Assembly (NCBI RefSeq): GCF_003254705.1
Contig: NZ_QFYR01000002.1
Coordinates: 248,001-312,000, forward strand
Length of the DNA: 64,000 nt
Origin: Phenylobacterium deserti
Lineage (GTDB): Bacteria; Pseudomonadota; Alphaproteobacteria; Caulobacterales; Caulobacteraceae
Direction of reading: 5' to 3'
This document shows, one piece after another, positions 47,958 through 56,277 of this stretch (position 1 is its first letter; each line of letters begins with the position of its first letter). The position numbers were made by a program, and so were the translations under genes. Under the pieces are notes generated by a model. The model was not told where the DNA came from, ran no database searches, and was given only the letters and a program-made list of their open reading frames with translations.

Positions 47958-48620
47958 TTGATCGTTCTGGCCGATGTCCTGAACCGCGAGGAGGTGCTCG
48001 CCGTCCGCGCGGGGCTCGCCGCTGCGCCGTTCCGCGAAGGGACAGCCACGGCCGGCGCCGCCGCCGGGCCGGTCAAGCACAATGAACAGGCCCAGCCCGG
48101 CGATCCGGGGGTGATCGCCCTGGCCCGGCGCGTGCGGCTCGCGCTCGAGGCCCATGCCGGGGTGCGCACCTTTGCACGGCCGGTCCGCTGGTCCGGGCTG
48201 ATGTTCTCGCGCTACGGATCCGGGCAGCAGTACGGCCTGCACACCGACAACGCGACCATGTACGGCGGAGATGGCCAATCGCTGCGGAGCGACCTCAGCT
48301 TCACGCTCTTCCTGTCGGATCCGGACAGCTATGACGGCGGCGCGCTGGAGGTGCGCGACAGGGCGGCGGATCGGGCGTTCCGACTGGAGGCCGGATCGGC
48401 GATCCTCTACCCGACCGGCTGCCTGCATCGCGTGGCCCCGGTGACCCGCGGCGTTCGTCTGGCCTGCGTGGGCTGGATGCAGAGCCGGGTGCGCCGCGCC
48501 GACCAGCGCGAGATTCTCTACGACCTTGAGCAGGTCCGGGCGCGGACGGGGGCCGGCGAGGCCGCGCTCCTCCTCGACAAGACCCTCGGCAACCTGCTCC
48601 GGATGTGGGGCGAGGACTGA
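47958..48620 (+). CDS. Fe(II)/2-oxoglutarate PKHD-type hydroxylase (PiuC/YbiX-like)
   Basis: A 220-residue 2-oxoglutarate-dependent dioxygenase. The iron site is H-x-D in GLHTDNATM and the distal His in GCLHRVAPVTRG, whose Arg binds 2-oxoglutarate. LSFTLFLSDPDSYDGGALEV is typical for PiuC/YbiX, proteins often found beside TonB receptors and linked to iron stress. I set the start at TTG 47958, seven bases after GAGGAG; no ATG is near. The C-terminal YDLEQVRARTG and LGNLLRMWGE match the family end. It precedes an ASCH-domain fragment on the other strand. Confidence 0.9.
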   Translation: MIVLADVLNREEVLAVRAGLAAAPFREGTATAGAAAGPVKHNEQAQPGDPGVIALARRVRLALEAHAGVRTFARPVRWSGLMFSRYGSGQQYGLHTDNATMYGGDGQSLRSDLSFTLFLSDPDSYDGGALEVRDRAADRAFRLEAGSAILYPTGCLHRVAPVTRGVRLACVGWMQSRVRRADQREILYDLEQVRARTGAGEAALLLDKTLGNLLRMWGED

Positions 48621-48639
48621 TTGGCCGGCCGTGGCGGCT

Positions 48640-48942
48640 TCAGGCGCCGGTCGTCCCGGCCCGAGGATGATGGTCCAGCACGCGGACGATCTCGAAGCGT
48701 TCGCACCACAGCCGCATGTCCGGGGCGAAGTCGCCGTTCCGGGTGAGATTGTCCCGATGGGTCTCGCGCCAGCCGGATAGGCTCTGGTCTGCCTCGCCTT
48801 CGTCGGCGGCGGATGCGGCGTCGACGTCGGCGAGCCGCCGCTCGCTCAGCTTGGTGGTGCGCAGCACGAGGCGCGGGCGTCCCGCGCCGTCTTCCGCCAC
48901 CCGGCTCTTGTCGAGCGAGCGGCCGTAATCGAAACACCAGCA
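48640..48942 (-). pseudogene. 5'-truncated ASCH-domain protein
   Basis: The frame encodes the latter two-thirds of an ASCH domain: DGAGRPRLVLRTTKL, then a run with EGEADQSLSGWRETHRDN and FAPDMRLWCERFEIVRVLDH. ASCH domains bind RNA-like ligands. Upstream the frame continues for a few residues (FDYGRSLDKSR) and then loses all resemblance, with no start or ribosome site. Next to it are the repeat at 49066 and a decayed hydrolase, so this is a region of gene loss. A GTG at 48900 could still produce an 86-residue peptide. Confidence 0.55.
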
Positions 48943-49065
48943 CTCCGCCGAAGAGGGCGACCCTGGCGAGCTTTAGCCAAGAAGCGTCCACGAAGCCCGC
49001 CTGTAGCTCCCCGGGGAGAGCTGTAAGCGGCGCGAATGCACAACGTTGTCGGGCATCTCGGCGAA

Positions 49066-49091
49066 GTCCGCTATGGGTCGGTAGCGGACAT
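49066..49091. repeat. dispersed inverted-repeat element, copy 2
   Basis: GTCCGCT (49066-49072) and AGCGGAC (49083-49089) are perfect arms around ATGGGTCGGT. The 26 bp match 2741-2766 at 22 positions. The minus strand translates as VRYRPIADFAEMPDNV, a phrase that recurs in mis-annotated alphaproteobacterial short proteins, showing that this is a repeated element and not a gene. Confidence 0.55.
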
Positions 49092-49141
49092 TGACTTCCG
49101 GTCGGACAGCGGACGGTTGCCCGCGCGTCGCCACAGCGGAA

Positions 49142-49272
49142 CGCCCTTCGAGCGGGTGAAATGATGAACGCAATGACCGGCCCCCGCGACGCGCCGTGCG
49201 CCGAAGGGGCGTCGGATCCTGCTTGCGAGCGATTCCGCGGCAACATGGACCCCGGAACCCTGCCTTCCTCAG
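49142..49272 (+). pseudogene. decayed partial copy of the 15240 hydrolase gene
   Basis: The sequence repeats the ribosome-site region and the start of the hydrolase at 15240 (CGCCCTTCGAGCGGGTGAAA before ATGATGAACGC; then MMNAMTG), loses an internal stretch of some 70-80 bases, and resumes at ATCCTGCTT...CCGCGGCAACATGGAC, corresponding to RFRGNMD. After 49272 no similarity remains. It is a truncated, internally deleted duplicate. Confidence 0.7.
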
Positions 49273-49291
49273 TCCGGCTGGATGCGGACTG

Positions 49292-50131
49292 TCATTGCGC
49301 CGACAAGGCCGCCCGAACGTCCCCGATGGTTCGCCGCCAGCCCTCGGTGGGGTGTTGTCGGAATAATCGGGCGTCAGGATACCAGTCGCTTCGGATCCCG
49401 TCATTCCAACGCCAGTCCAAGCCCGCATCCGGCAGGAGCACCCAGACAGGCACTCCCATGGCCCCGGCGAGGTGCGCGACGGAGGTGTCGACCGTCACCA
49501 CCAGGTCGAGCTTCGCGATCAGGACGGCCGTCTCGATGAAGTCCTGGGCGCCGGTGTCCTCCGGCAGGATGCTACCTCCCATCTGTAGGAGATCAGCGGC
49601 CGACTCGGGCGGCAGCGACCGGTTCGCATCATTCGGGTGGGTCAGGCTTCCTCGGGTCGCCACGCCGACTCCGCCGATCTTGGGCGCTGAGAGGCCAATG
49701 TACTGCGCTGGCAGAGGGGCGGCGATCCCGAGGCGCAGCGGCAAGGATCCGATGAAGGTCCAGGCGTCGGCTGGCGGCAGCGGTTGATTGACGTAGAAGG
49801 GCGTCCAGTCGTCTGCAATCACCCGGAAAAGCCGACTGAGCACCGGATGGCAAGCGACGGTGACGTGCGCCCCCAGCTCCCGGAGCCGGGGCACGTAGCG
49901 GGCGAACATCATCTGATCGCCAAACCCCTGCTCGACAACGACCATGATCCGCATTCCGCTCGGGTCGCCACCGCTCCATTCCGGATACTCGACGACGGGG
50001 CAGGTGATCCGGGGCCGCATGAACTCGCGCCGCGCCTCCCACAGCGGCCAAGCCGCGCTGTAGCGCCGCTCGGCGAGCAGGCGCAGCGCTTGGGAGAAGG
50101 GTGACGGAACGGACGTGGCTGCCGGACGCAT
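49292..50131 (-). CDS. glycosyltransferase family 9-like protein
   Basis: About 279 residues. The N-terminus is a short TPR-like helix pair (LRLLAERRYSAAWPLWEARR). The rest has a heptosyltransferase-type fold: MRIMVVVEQGFGDQMMFARY, LRELGAHVTVACHPVLSRLF, and the conserved donor-site motif VDTSVAHLAGAMGVPVWVLL. Members transfer sugars to lipopolysaccharide or protein; here the acceptor is unknown. It is divergent from the related gene at 50318. The start is set at the ATG at 50131; an upstream ATG at 50164 is possible. Confidence 0.75.
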   Translation of the reverse strand: MRPAATSVPSPFSQALRLLAERRYSAAWPLWEARREFMRPRITCPVVEYPEWSGGDPSGMRIMVVVEQGFGDQMMFARYVPRLRELGAHVTVACHPVLSRLFRVIADDWTPFYVNQPLPPADAWTFIGSLPLRLGIAAPLPAQYIGLSAPKIGGVGVATRGSLTHPNDANRSLPPESAADLLQMGGSILPEDTGAQDFIETAVLIAKLDLVVTVDTSVAHLAGAMGVPVWVLLPDAGLDWRWNDGIRSDWYPDARLFRQHPTEGWRRTIGDVRAALSAQ

Positions 50132-50317
50132 GCGCGAGCCATAGCATGACGGCGGCGCATCCATGCATCTGCCGACGGTCGCCCGGCGGCAGGCGAAGTG
50201 CTCGGCGAAGCGCTCGGCGAGGGGCTGCGCCGGGACCTGCGTGGCCGCTATCGGCGACCGCGCCCGCGGCTCTACGCCTGTGTTGTTGCCGAGCGCACCA
50301 TGTTCTAAGCAGCGGGC

Positions 50318-51451
50318 ATGGCGACCGCCGCACAGCTCCACGACCAAGCCACTGAGTGGGAGCGAGCGGGCGACCTCGAAGCGGCGCTACAAGCCTATGT
50401 GGCGGCCTCGGAGGCTGACCCTCTAAGCGGCGTCCTCAAGTACAACGCGGGGAACATCCAGCGCCGATTGAAGCGCTTCACGGATGCGCAAAGGTCGTAC
50501 TCCGAAGCGCTGGCTCTCACGCCCAATCTGCACATGGCGCGGTTCATGCGCGCGACATGCCTTCTGCAGACCGGCGACCTGTTCAACGGCTTCCGGGAGC
50601 TAGAGGCGCGGAAGGACTGCCCCGGCTTCGACGATGTTCGCTATGGCCTGCCCAGGCAGTGGGCCGGTGAGCCGATCGCCGACAAGCGCCTGTTCGTCTA
50701 CCCGGAGTGGTTCCAGGGTGACCTGATGCAATTCGGCCGGTTCGCGCTCCTGGCGCAGATGGCCGGGGCGCGGGTGATTCTGGCTGCACCTCCGCCGATG
50801 CATGCGATCCTGCGCACGATGAGCGCCGACATCGAGCTGATCGATGCGGAGGCCGTGCCTGAGCGCTATGACTTCGCATCGGCCTTGATGAGCCTGCCCG
50901 CCGGGTTTGGAACACGCTTGGACACCGTTCCACGTGGCGTCTACCTCCACGCGGACCAGCAGAGGATCGAGCGCTGGCGCGCTCACATAGGTTCGGGCGG
51001 TCTGAAGATTGGGATCGTCTGGCAGGGGTCTGCGCTTGCTGCAGACCGCTCTGTGCCCCTGTCCGCGATGGAGCCTCTCACGCGTGTGCCGGGTGCTCGC
51101 CTGATCAGCCTGCAGAAGGGCGGGGGGTTGGACCAACTCCCGGATCTTCCGCAAGTGGAGACCCTCGGGGACGACTTTGACTCCGGTCCGGATCTCTTCG
51201 TCGACACGGCCGCAGCAGCGATGTCCTGTGACGTCGTTGTGTCCGCTGACACCAGCGTCGCCCACCTTGCCGGCGCACTTGGCGTTCGGACGCTTGTGGC
51301 GCTTCCCTGGCTTGGCGACTGGCGTTGGCTGGAAGGGCGATCTGATACGCCCTGGTATCCGACCATGGCGCTCTTTCGCCAAGCGACGCCAGGCGATTGG
51401 CGCACTGTGTTCGAGCAGATGGCGGACACCCTAGCCGACCCGTCGTGCTGA
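50318..51451 (+). CDS. TPR protein with glycosyltransferase 9-like domain
   Basis: A 377-residue protein. Residues 1-85 form two TPR units (AAQLHDQATEWERAGDLEAA, AQRSYSEALALTPNLHMARF). After a linker comes a GT-9-like domain: KRLFVYPEWFQGDLMQFGRF, LKIGIVWQGSALAADRSVPL, and VVSADTSVAHLAGALGVRTL. The pair 49292/50318 shares the last motif and WYPTMALFRQ/WYPDARLFRQ, so they are diverged paralogues. No nearby LPS or flagellin genes indicate the acceptor. Confidence 0.78.
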   Translation: MATAAQLHDQATEWERAGDLEAALQAYVAASEADPLSGVLKYNAGNIQRRLKRFTDAQRSYSEALALTPNLHMARFMRATCLLQTGDLFNGFRELEARKDCPGFDDVRYGLPRQWAGEPIADKRLFVYPEWFQGDLMQFGRFALLAQMAGARVILAAPPPMHAILRTMSADIELIDAEAVPERYDFASALMSLPAGFGTRLDTVPRGVYLHADQQRIERWRAHIGSGGLKIGIVWQGSALAADRSVPLSAMEPLTRVPGARLISLQKGGGLDQLPDLPQVETLGDDFDSGPDLFVDTAAAAMSCDVVVSADTSVAHLAGALGVRTLVALPWLGDWRWLEGRSDTPWYPTMALFRQATPGDWRTVFEQMADTLADPSC

Positions 51452-51573
51452 CTCCAACGGCGCCGCGCGTGACCGCCGTTTGCGCCCACCGTCCTCGCGG
51501 GGCGGCCCCGGCCTGAAGCTGACGATCCAAGCCGCGCTGCTCAGCGTGGAAGTGGTGGACGCGCGGCCGCGCC

Positions 51574-52971
51574 TCAGACCGGCGCACCCCCGAGGGCCTT
51601 GTAGATCGCCACCACCTCGATGTTGGCGGCGGTCTGTGCGGCCGCCAGGGCGTCCTCCGCCTCGAGCCGCGTCCGCTCGGCGTCGAGCAGCCGAAGGAAG
51701 TCCAGGCTGCCTTCCCGGTAGCGGAGGCCCGCCAGCTCGGCGGCCCGGCGGGAGGCCGCCACCTGCTGCGAGAGGCTGACGACCTGGAGCTGCCGCTCCC
51801 GGTAGGCGACCAGCGCGTTCTGCAGGTCCTCGACCGCGCGCAGCACCGTCTGGTCGTATTGCGCCAGGCTGGCGTCGTTGCGCGCCTGCGCGGCGCGCAG
51901 CCGGGCGCGGGCGCCGCCGAGGTCGAGCCCGGGCCAGGAGACGGCCGGTGAGACCGACCAGGCCTGGGCGCCGCTCCTGAACAGGCTGCCGAGGTCGCCG
52001 GACAGGACGCCCACGAAACCGCTGACGCGCACCGCGGGGAATAGCTCGGCTGTGGCGACGCCGGTGCGGGCGGTGGCCGCCGCGAGGCGGCGCTCGGCGG
52101 CGCGCACGTCGGGGCGTCGCCGCAGGAAGCTGGAAGCGTCGCCGAGGGCGACAGCCTGGGGCGGCGGGGTGTGGGCCTTGGGCGCCGAGAGCGCGGCGAG
52201 GTCCGGGTCCGGGTCGCCGGGGCGCAGCCCCACCAGCACCGCCAACCGGTGGCTGGCCTGGGCTTCCTGCGTCCGGAAGGCGGGGAGGGCGGCCTCGGTG
52301 GCGCTGAGGCGGGCGCGGGCGCTTTCCACGTCCACCGGGTCGGCGGCGCCCACCTCGTAGCGGACCTGGGTCAGGCGCAGGGTCTCGCGCTGGGTGCGGG
52401 CGTTCTCCTCGGCCACCGCGCGGCGCGCCTGCGCGCCCCGCAGCTGCAGGTAGCTGCGCGCCACCTCGGCGGCGAGGGTCACCCGGGCGTCCTGCAGGTC
52501 CGCCTCGGCGGCCCCGACCTCGGCCCGGGCGGCCTCCACCTGCCGCCGGACCCGGCCGAACAGGTCGATCTCCCAGGCCGCGTCGAAGCCGAGCTCCGCC
52601 GACTCCAGGTCCACCCGCCCGGCCGTGAAGCCCGGCTGCTGGCCGCGGCTGCGGTTGTAGGCGCCGCCCACCGACACGCGCGGCAGCGGGTCGAGCCGCG
52701 TGTCGGCGAACAGGGCGCGCGCCTCCCGCACGCGGGCCAGGGCGATGCGCAGGTCGGTGTTGGAGGCCTGCGCCCGGGTGATCAGCCGGGACAGCTCGGG
52801 GTCGCCGAAGGCGCTCCACCAGTCGGCCGGAGCCGGCGCGGCGGTCGTGTGCTCGGGCGGCGACACCAGGGCGACGGGGGGCTCGGTGCGGGCCTCGTAG
52901 GTGGGGCCGACGGCGCAGGCCGAGAGGGCGGCCGCCGAAGCTCCGATCAGAAGGGTGCGGATCAGCATCAT
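51574..52971 (-). CDS. NodT-family outer-membrane efflux lipoprotein
   Basis: A 465-residue outer-membrane factor of the TolC/OprM (NodT) type. Lipobox LSAC with Cys19; then WWSAFGDPELSRLITRAQAS and the two repeated outer-membrane-factor domains with long helices (SYLQLRGAQARRAVAEENAR, EDLQNALVAYRERQLQVVSL). It forms the exit channel of the RND pump encoded just upstream (14-bp gap). The start is the first of two ATGs at 52971. Confidence 0.93.
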   Translation of the reverse strand: MMLIRTLLIGASAAALSACAVGPTYEARTEPPVALVSPPEHTTAAPAPADWWSAFGDPELSRLITRAQASNTDLRIALARVREARALFADTRLDPLPRVSVGGAYNRSRGQQPGFTAGRVDLESAELGFDAAWEIDLFGRVRRQVEAARAEVGAAEADLQDARVTLAAEVARSYLQLRGAQARRAVAEENARTQRETLRLTQVRYEVGAADPVDVESARARLSATEAALPAFRTQEAQASHRLAVLVGLRPGDPDPDLAALSAPKAHTPPPQAVALGDASSFLRRRPDVRAAERRLAAATARTGVATAELFPAVRVSGFVGVLSGDLGSLFRSGAQAWSVSPAVSWPGLDLGGARARLRAAQARNDASLAQYDQTVLRAVEDLQNALVAYRERQLQVVSLSQQVAASRRAAELAGLRYREGSLDFLRLLDAERTRLEAEDALAAAQTAANIEVVAIYKALGGAPV

Positions 52972-52985
52972 CTGGGAAGGTCCGT

Positions 52986-55900
52986 CTATTCGGCGGCCAG
53001 GGGCAGGGCCGCGGCGTCGCCCCGCGTGGGGCGCGCCTTGCGGCCGGTCAGGCGGCGGATGGTCCAGTAGAAGATCGGGGTGAACACCAGGCCGAACAGG
53101 GTGACGCCCAGCATGCCGGCGAACACCGCCACGCCCATGGCCCGGCGCATCTCGGCGCCGGCCCCGGTGGAGATCACCAGCGGGGCGACGCCCATGATGA
53201 AGGCCAGGGAGGTCATCAGGATCGGCCTCAGGCGCAGCCGGCAGGCGGCGAGCACCGCCTCCAGCACGCTGTCGCCTTCCAGCTCGCGCTCGCGGGCGAA
53301 CTCGACGATCAGGATGGCGTTCTTGCAGGCCAATCCGACCAGCACGATCAGGCCGATCTGGGTGAAGACGTTGTTGTCGCCCCCGGCCAGGCGCACCCCC
53401 GCCAGGGCGGACAGCAGGCACATCGGCACGATCAGGATGACCACCAGCGGCAGGCTCCAGCTCTCGTACTGGGCGACCAGCACCAGGAAGGCCAGCAGCA
53501 CGCAGATCGGGAACACCAGGATCGCCGTGTTGCCCGCCAGGATCTGCTGGTAGGTGAGCTCCGTCCATTCGAAGCCCATGCCGTTCGGCAGCTCCCGCTG
53601 GACGATGGCCTCCAGCGCCTTCTGGGCCTGGCCGGTGCTGTAGCCCGGGGCCGGTCCGCCGTTGATCTCGGCGGTCAGCAGGCCGTTGTAGTGGCTGGTG
53701 CGCTCGGGGCCGGTGGTCTCGTGGGTGGTGACGAAAGCCCCCAGCGGGATCATCTGGCCCGCCGCGTTGCGGGTCTGCAGGCGCAGGATGTCCTCCGGCT
53801 GCAGGCGGAAGCGCTGGTCGGCCTGGACGGTGACCGGGTAGGTGCGTCCGAAGCGGTTGAAGTCGTTGACGTAGAGCGATCCCAAATAGACCTGCATGGT
53901 CTCGTAGAGGTCCCCGAGCGCCACGCCCTGGGCGCGCGCCTTTTCGCGGTCCACCTCGGCGCGGATCTTGGGGACGCCGATCTGGTAGGAGGAGAAGACC
54001 CCGGCCAGCGCCGGCTCCTTGGCTGCGGCCGCCACGATCCGCTGGGTGGCCTCATTGAGCGCCTCGGGGCCGAGCCCCGCGCGATCCTCGATCTGCATGC
54101 GGAAGCCGCCGATGGTGCCGAGGCCCTGGACGGGCGGCGGCGGGAAGACGGCGATCTGCGCCTGCGGGATCTCGGCGAACTTCTGGTTCAGCTCGGCGGC
54201 CAGCGCCGTCGCCGATTGCGCCTTGTCCTTCCGCGCCTCGAACCCGTCGAGCACCAGGAACAGGGCGCCGGCGTTGGGGCTGTTCACCAGGCCGTTCACC
54301 GAAAGGCCCGGGAAGGCCACGGCGTGCTCGACGCCCTTGGTCTTCAGCGCAAGGTCGCTCATCTGCCGGATCACCGCCTCGGTGCGGTCGATGCTGGCCG
54401 CGTCCGGCAGCTGGGCCACCGCCACGAGATAGAGCTTGTCCTGCTGCGGCACGAAGCCGGTGGGGGTGCGCAGGAAGGCGCCCACCGTCAGCAGGATCAG
54501 CACCCCGTAGATCACCAGGGCGATGGAGCTGCGGCCGAGCATCCGCGAGACGCCGCCCACATAGGAGTGGGAGAGCCGGGTGAAGGCCCGGTTGAAGGGC
54601 CGGAACAGCCAGCCCAGCGAGCCCTCGATGAGCCGCTCGAAACGGTCCTTGGGGGCGTCGTGGGCGCGCAGCAGCACCGCGGCCAGGGCCGGCGACAGGG
54701 TGAGCGAGTTGAAGGCCGAGATCACCGTCGAGATAGCGATGGTCAGGGCGAACTGCCGGTAGAACTGCCCGGTGAGCCCGGTGATGAAAGCGGTCGGCAC
54801 GAAGACCGCGCACAGCACCAGGGCCGTCGAGACGATCGGGCCGGTGACCTCGCGCATGGCCTTGCGGGTGGCCTCCATGGGGGAGAGGCCCAGGGCGATG
54901 TTCCGCTCGACGTTCTCCACCACCACGATGGCGTCGTCGACGACGATGCCGATGGCCAGCACCAGGCCGAACAGCGTCAGCGCGTTGAGGCCGAAGCCCA
55001 GGGCCATCATCACCGCGAAGGTGCCGACCAGGCTGACCGGAACGGCGGCCAGCGGGATGATCGACGCGCGCCAGTTCTGAAGGAACAGCACCACCACCAG
55101 CACCACGAGGACCAGCGCCTCGAAGAGGGTGTGGACGACGGCGTCGATGCTTTCGTGCACAAAGCCGGTGGTGTTGTAGACGATGTGGTACTCGACCCCT
55201 TCCGGGAAGTCCTTCTTCAGCTCCTCCATGGTGGCCTTGACCCCGTCGGCCATCTCCAGCGCGTTCGTGCCGGGGCGCTGGAACACCGGCAGGGCGACCG
55301 CCGGCTTGTTGTCCAGCAGGGCTCGCAGGGCGTAGCTGTCAGAGCCGAGCTCGATGCGGGCGACGTCGCGCAGATGGCTGATCTGCCCCGAAGGGCCGGC
55401 CCGCAGGATGATGTCGCCGAACTCCTCCTCGCTGGCCAGGCGGCCCTGGGTGTTGACGGAGATCTGGAAGTCGGCCTGGCCCGGCGCCGGCGGCGCGCCG
55501 ACCTGGCCGGCGGCCACCTGTACGTTCTGCTCGCGCAGGGCGGCGATCACGTCGCCCGGCGTCATCGAGCGGGCGGCGAGCTTCTCCGGGTCGAGCCAGA
55601 CCCGCATGGAGTAGGGGCCCTGGCCGAACATCTGCACGTCGCCCACGCCATAGCTGCGGGCCAGGGCGTCCTTGATGTGCAGCTGGGCGTAGCTCGCCAG
55701 GTAGAGCTGGTCGTAGCGCGGGTTCGACGAGGTCAGGTGGACGACCTCGATCAGGGTGGGGGAGGCTTTGGTGGTGGTGACGCCGACGCGCTGCACCTCG
55801 GGCGGCAGCTTGGAGAGCACCTGCGCCACCCGGTTCTGCACCAGGACCTGCGCCTTGTCCGGATCCACCCCCAGGGCGAAGGTCACGGTGAGCGCCATGG

Positions 55901-56165
55901 CGCCGTCGGCGGTCGCCTGCGAGGACTGATAGAGCATGCCCTCGACGCCGTTGATCGACTGCTCGAGAGGCGCGGCCACGGTTTCGGCGATCACGGCGGG
56001 ATCGGCGCCGGCGTAGGCGGTGCGCACCACCACGGTCGGCGGAACCACCTCCGGGTACTCGGCGATCGGCAGGATTGGCAGGGCGATCAGCCCGGCGACG
56101 AAGATGACGATGGACAGCACGACGGCGAACCGCGGCCGGCTGACGAAGAAATCCGAGAAGGTCAT
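52986..56165 (-). CDS. RND multidrug efflux pump (HAE-1 family)
   Basis: A 1059-residue inner-membrane proton antiporter of the AcrB/MexB family. It starts FSDFFVSRPRFAVVLSIVIF and has the expected twelve helices, two large periplasmic loops, and the proton-relay Asp pair in GIVVDDAIVVVENVERN; the late helix GLACKNAILIVEFARERE is also typical. Broad hydrophobic drugs and solvents are the usual substrates. It is second in the adaptor-pump-channel operon (112 bp after the adaptor gene). Confidence 0.96.
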   Translation of the reverse strand: MTFSDFFVSRPRFAVVLSIVIFVAGLIALPILPIAEYPEVVPPTVVVRTAYAGADPAVIAETVAAPLEQSINGVEGMLYQSSQATADGAMALTVTFALGVDPDKAQVLVQNRVAQVLSKLPPEVQRVGVTTTKASPTLIEVVHLTSSNPRYDQLYLASYAQLHIKDALARSYGVGDVQMFGQGPYSMRVWLDPEKLAARSMTPGDVIAALREQNVQVAAGQVGAPPAPGQADFQISVNTQGRLASEEEFGDIILRAGPSGQISHLRDVARIELGSDSYALRALLDNKPAVALPVFQRPGTNALEMADGVKATMEELKKDFPEGVEYHIVYNTTGFVHESIDAVVHTLFEALVLVVLVVVLFLQNWRASIIPLAAVPVSLVGTFAVMMALGFGLNALTLFGLVLAIGIVVDDAIVVVENVERNIALGLSPMEATRKAMREVTGPIVSTALVLCAVFVPTAFITGLTGQFYRQFALTIAISTVISAFNSLTLSPALAAVLLRAHDAPKDRFERLIEGSLGWLFRPFNRAFTRLSHSYVGGVSRMLGRSSIALVIYGVLILLTVGAFLRTPTGFVPQQDKLYLVAVAQLPDAASIDRTEAVIRQMSDLALKTKGVEHAVAFPGLSVNGLVNSPNAGALFLVLDGFEARKDKAQSATALAAELNQKFAEIPQAQIAVFPPPPVQGLGTIGGFRMQIEDRAGLGPEALNEATQRIVAAAAKEPALAGVFSSYQIGVPKIRAEVDREKARAQGVALGDLYETMQVYLGSLYVNDFNRFGRTYPVTVQADQRFRLQPEDILRLQTRNAAGQMIPLGAFVTTHETTGPERTSHYNGLLTAEINGGPAPGYSTGQAQKALEAIVQRELPNGMGFEWTELTYQQILAGNTAILVFPICVLLAFLVLVAQYESWSLPLVVILIVPMCLLSALAGVRLAGGDNNVFTQIGLIVLVGLACKNAILIVEFARERELEGDSVLEAVLAACRLRLRPILMTSLAFIMGVAPLVISTGAGAEMRRAMGVAVFAGMLGVTLFGLVFTPIFYWTIRRLTGRKARPTRGDAAALPLAAE

Positions 56166-56277
56166 GGCGAGGCTCGCGTGGGGGTGAGCGGGGTCGCGCG
56201 GTCCGCGCGCGGCGCGGCCGGTCGACAGGTCGTGCGTTGGAGCTTGGTCCGCCGGGTGAGGGCTCAGCCGGTGGGGC

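Noticed and set aside
48973..49428. 151-codon minus-strand open frame
   Set aside because: Its translation includes the RYRPIADFAEMP phrase of the dispersed repeat and crosses the decayed hydrolase and the end of the glycosyltransferase-like gene; not a gene.
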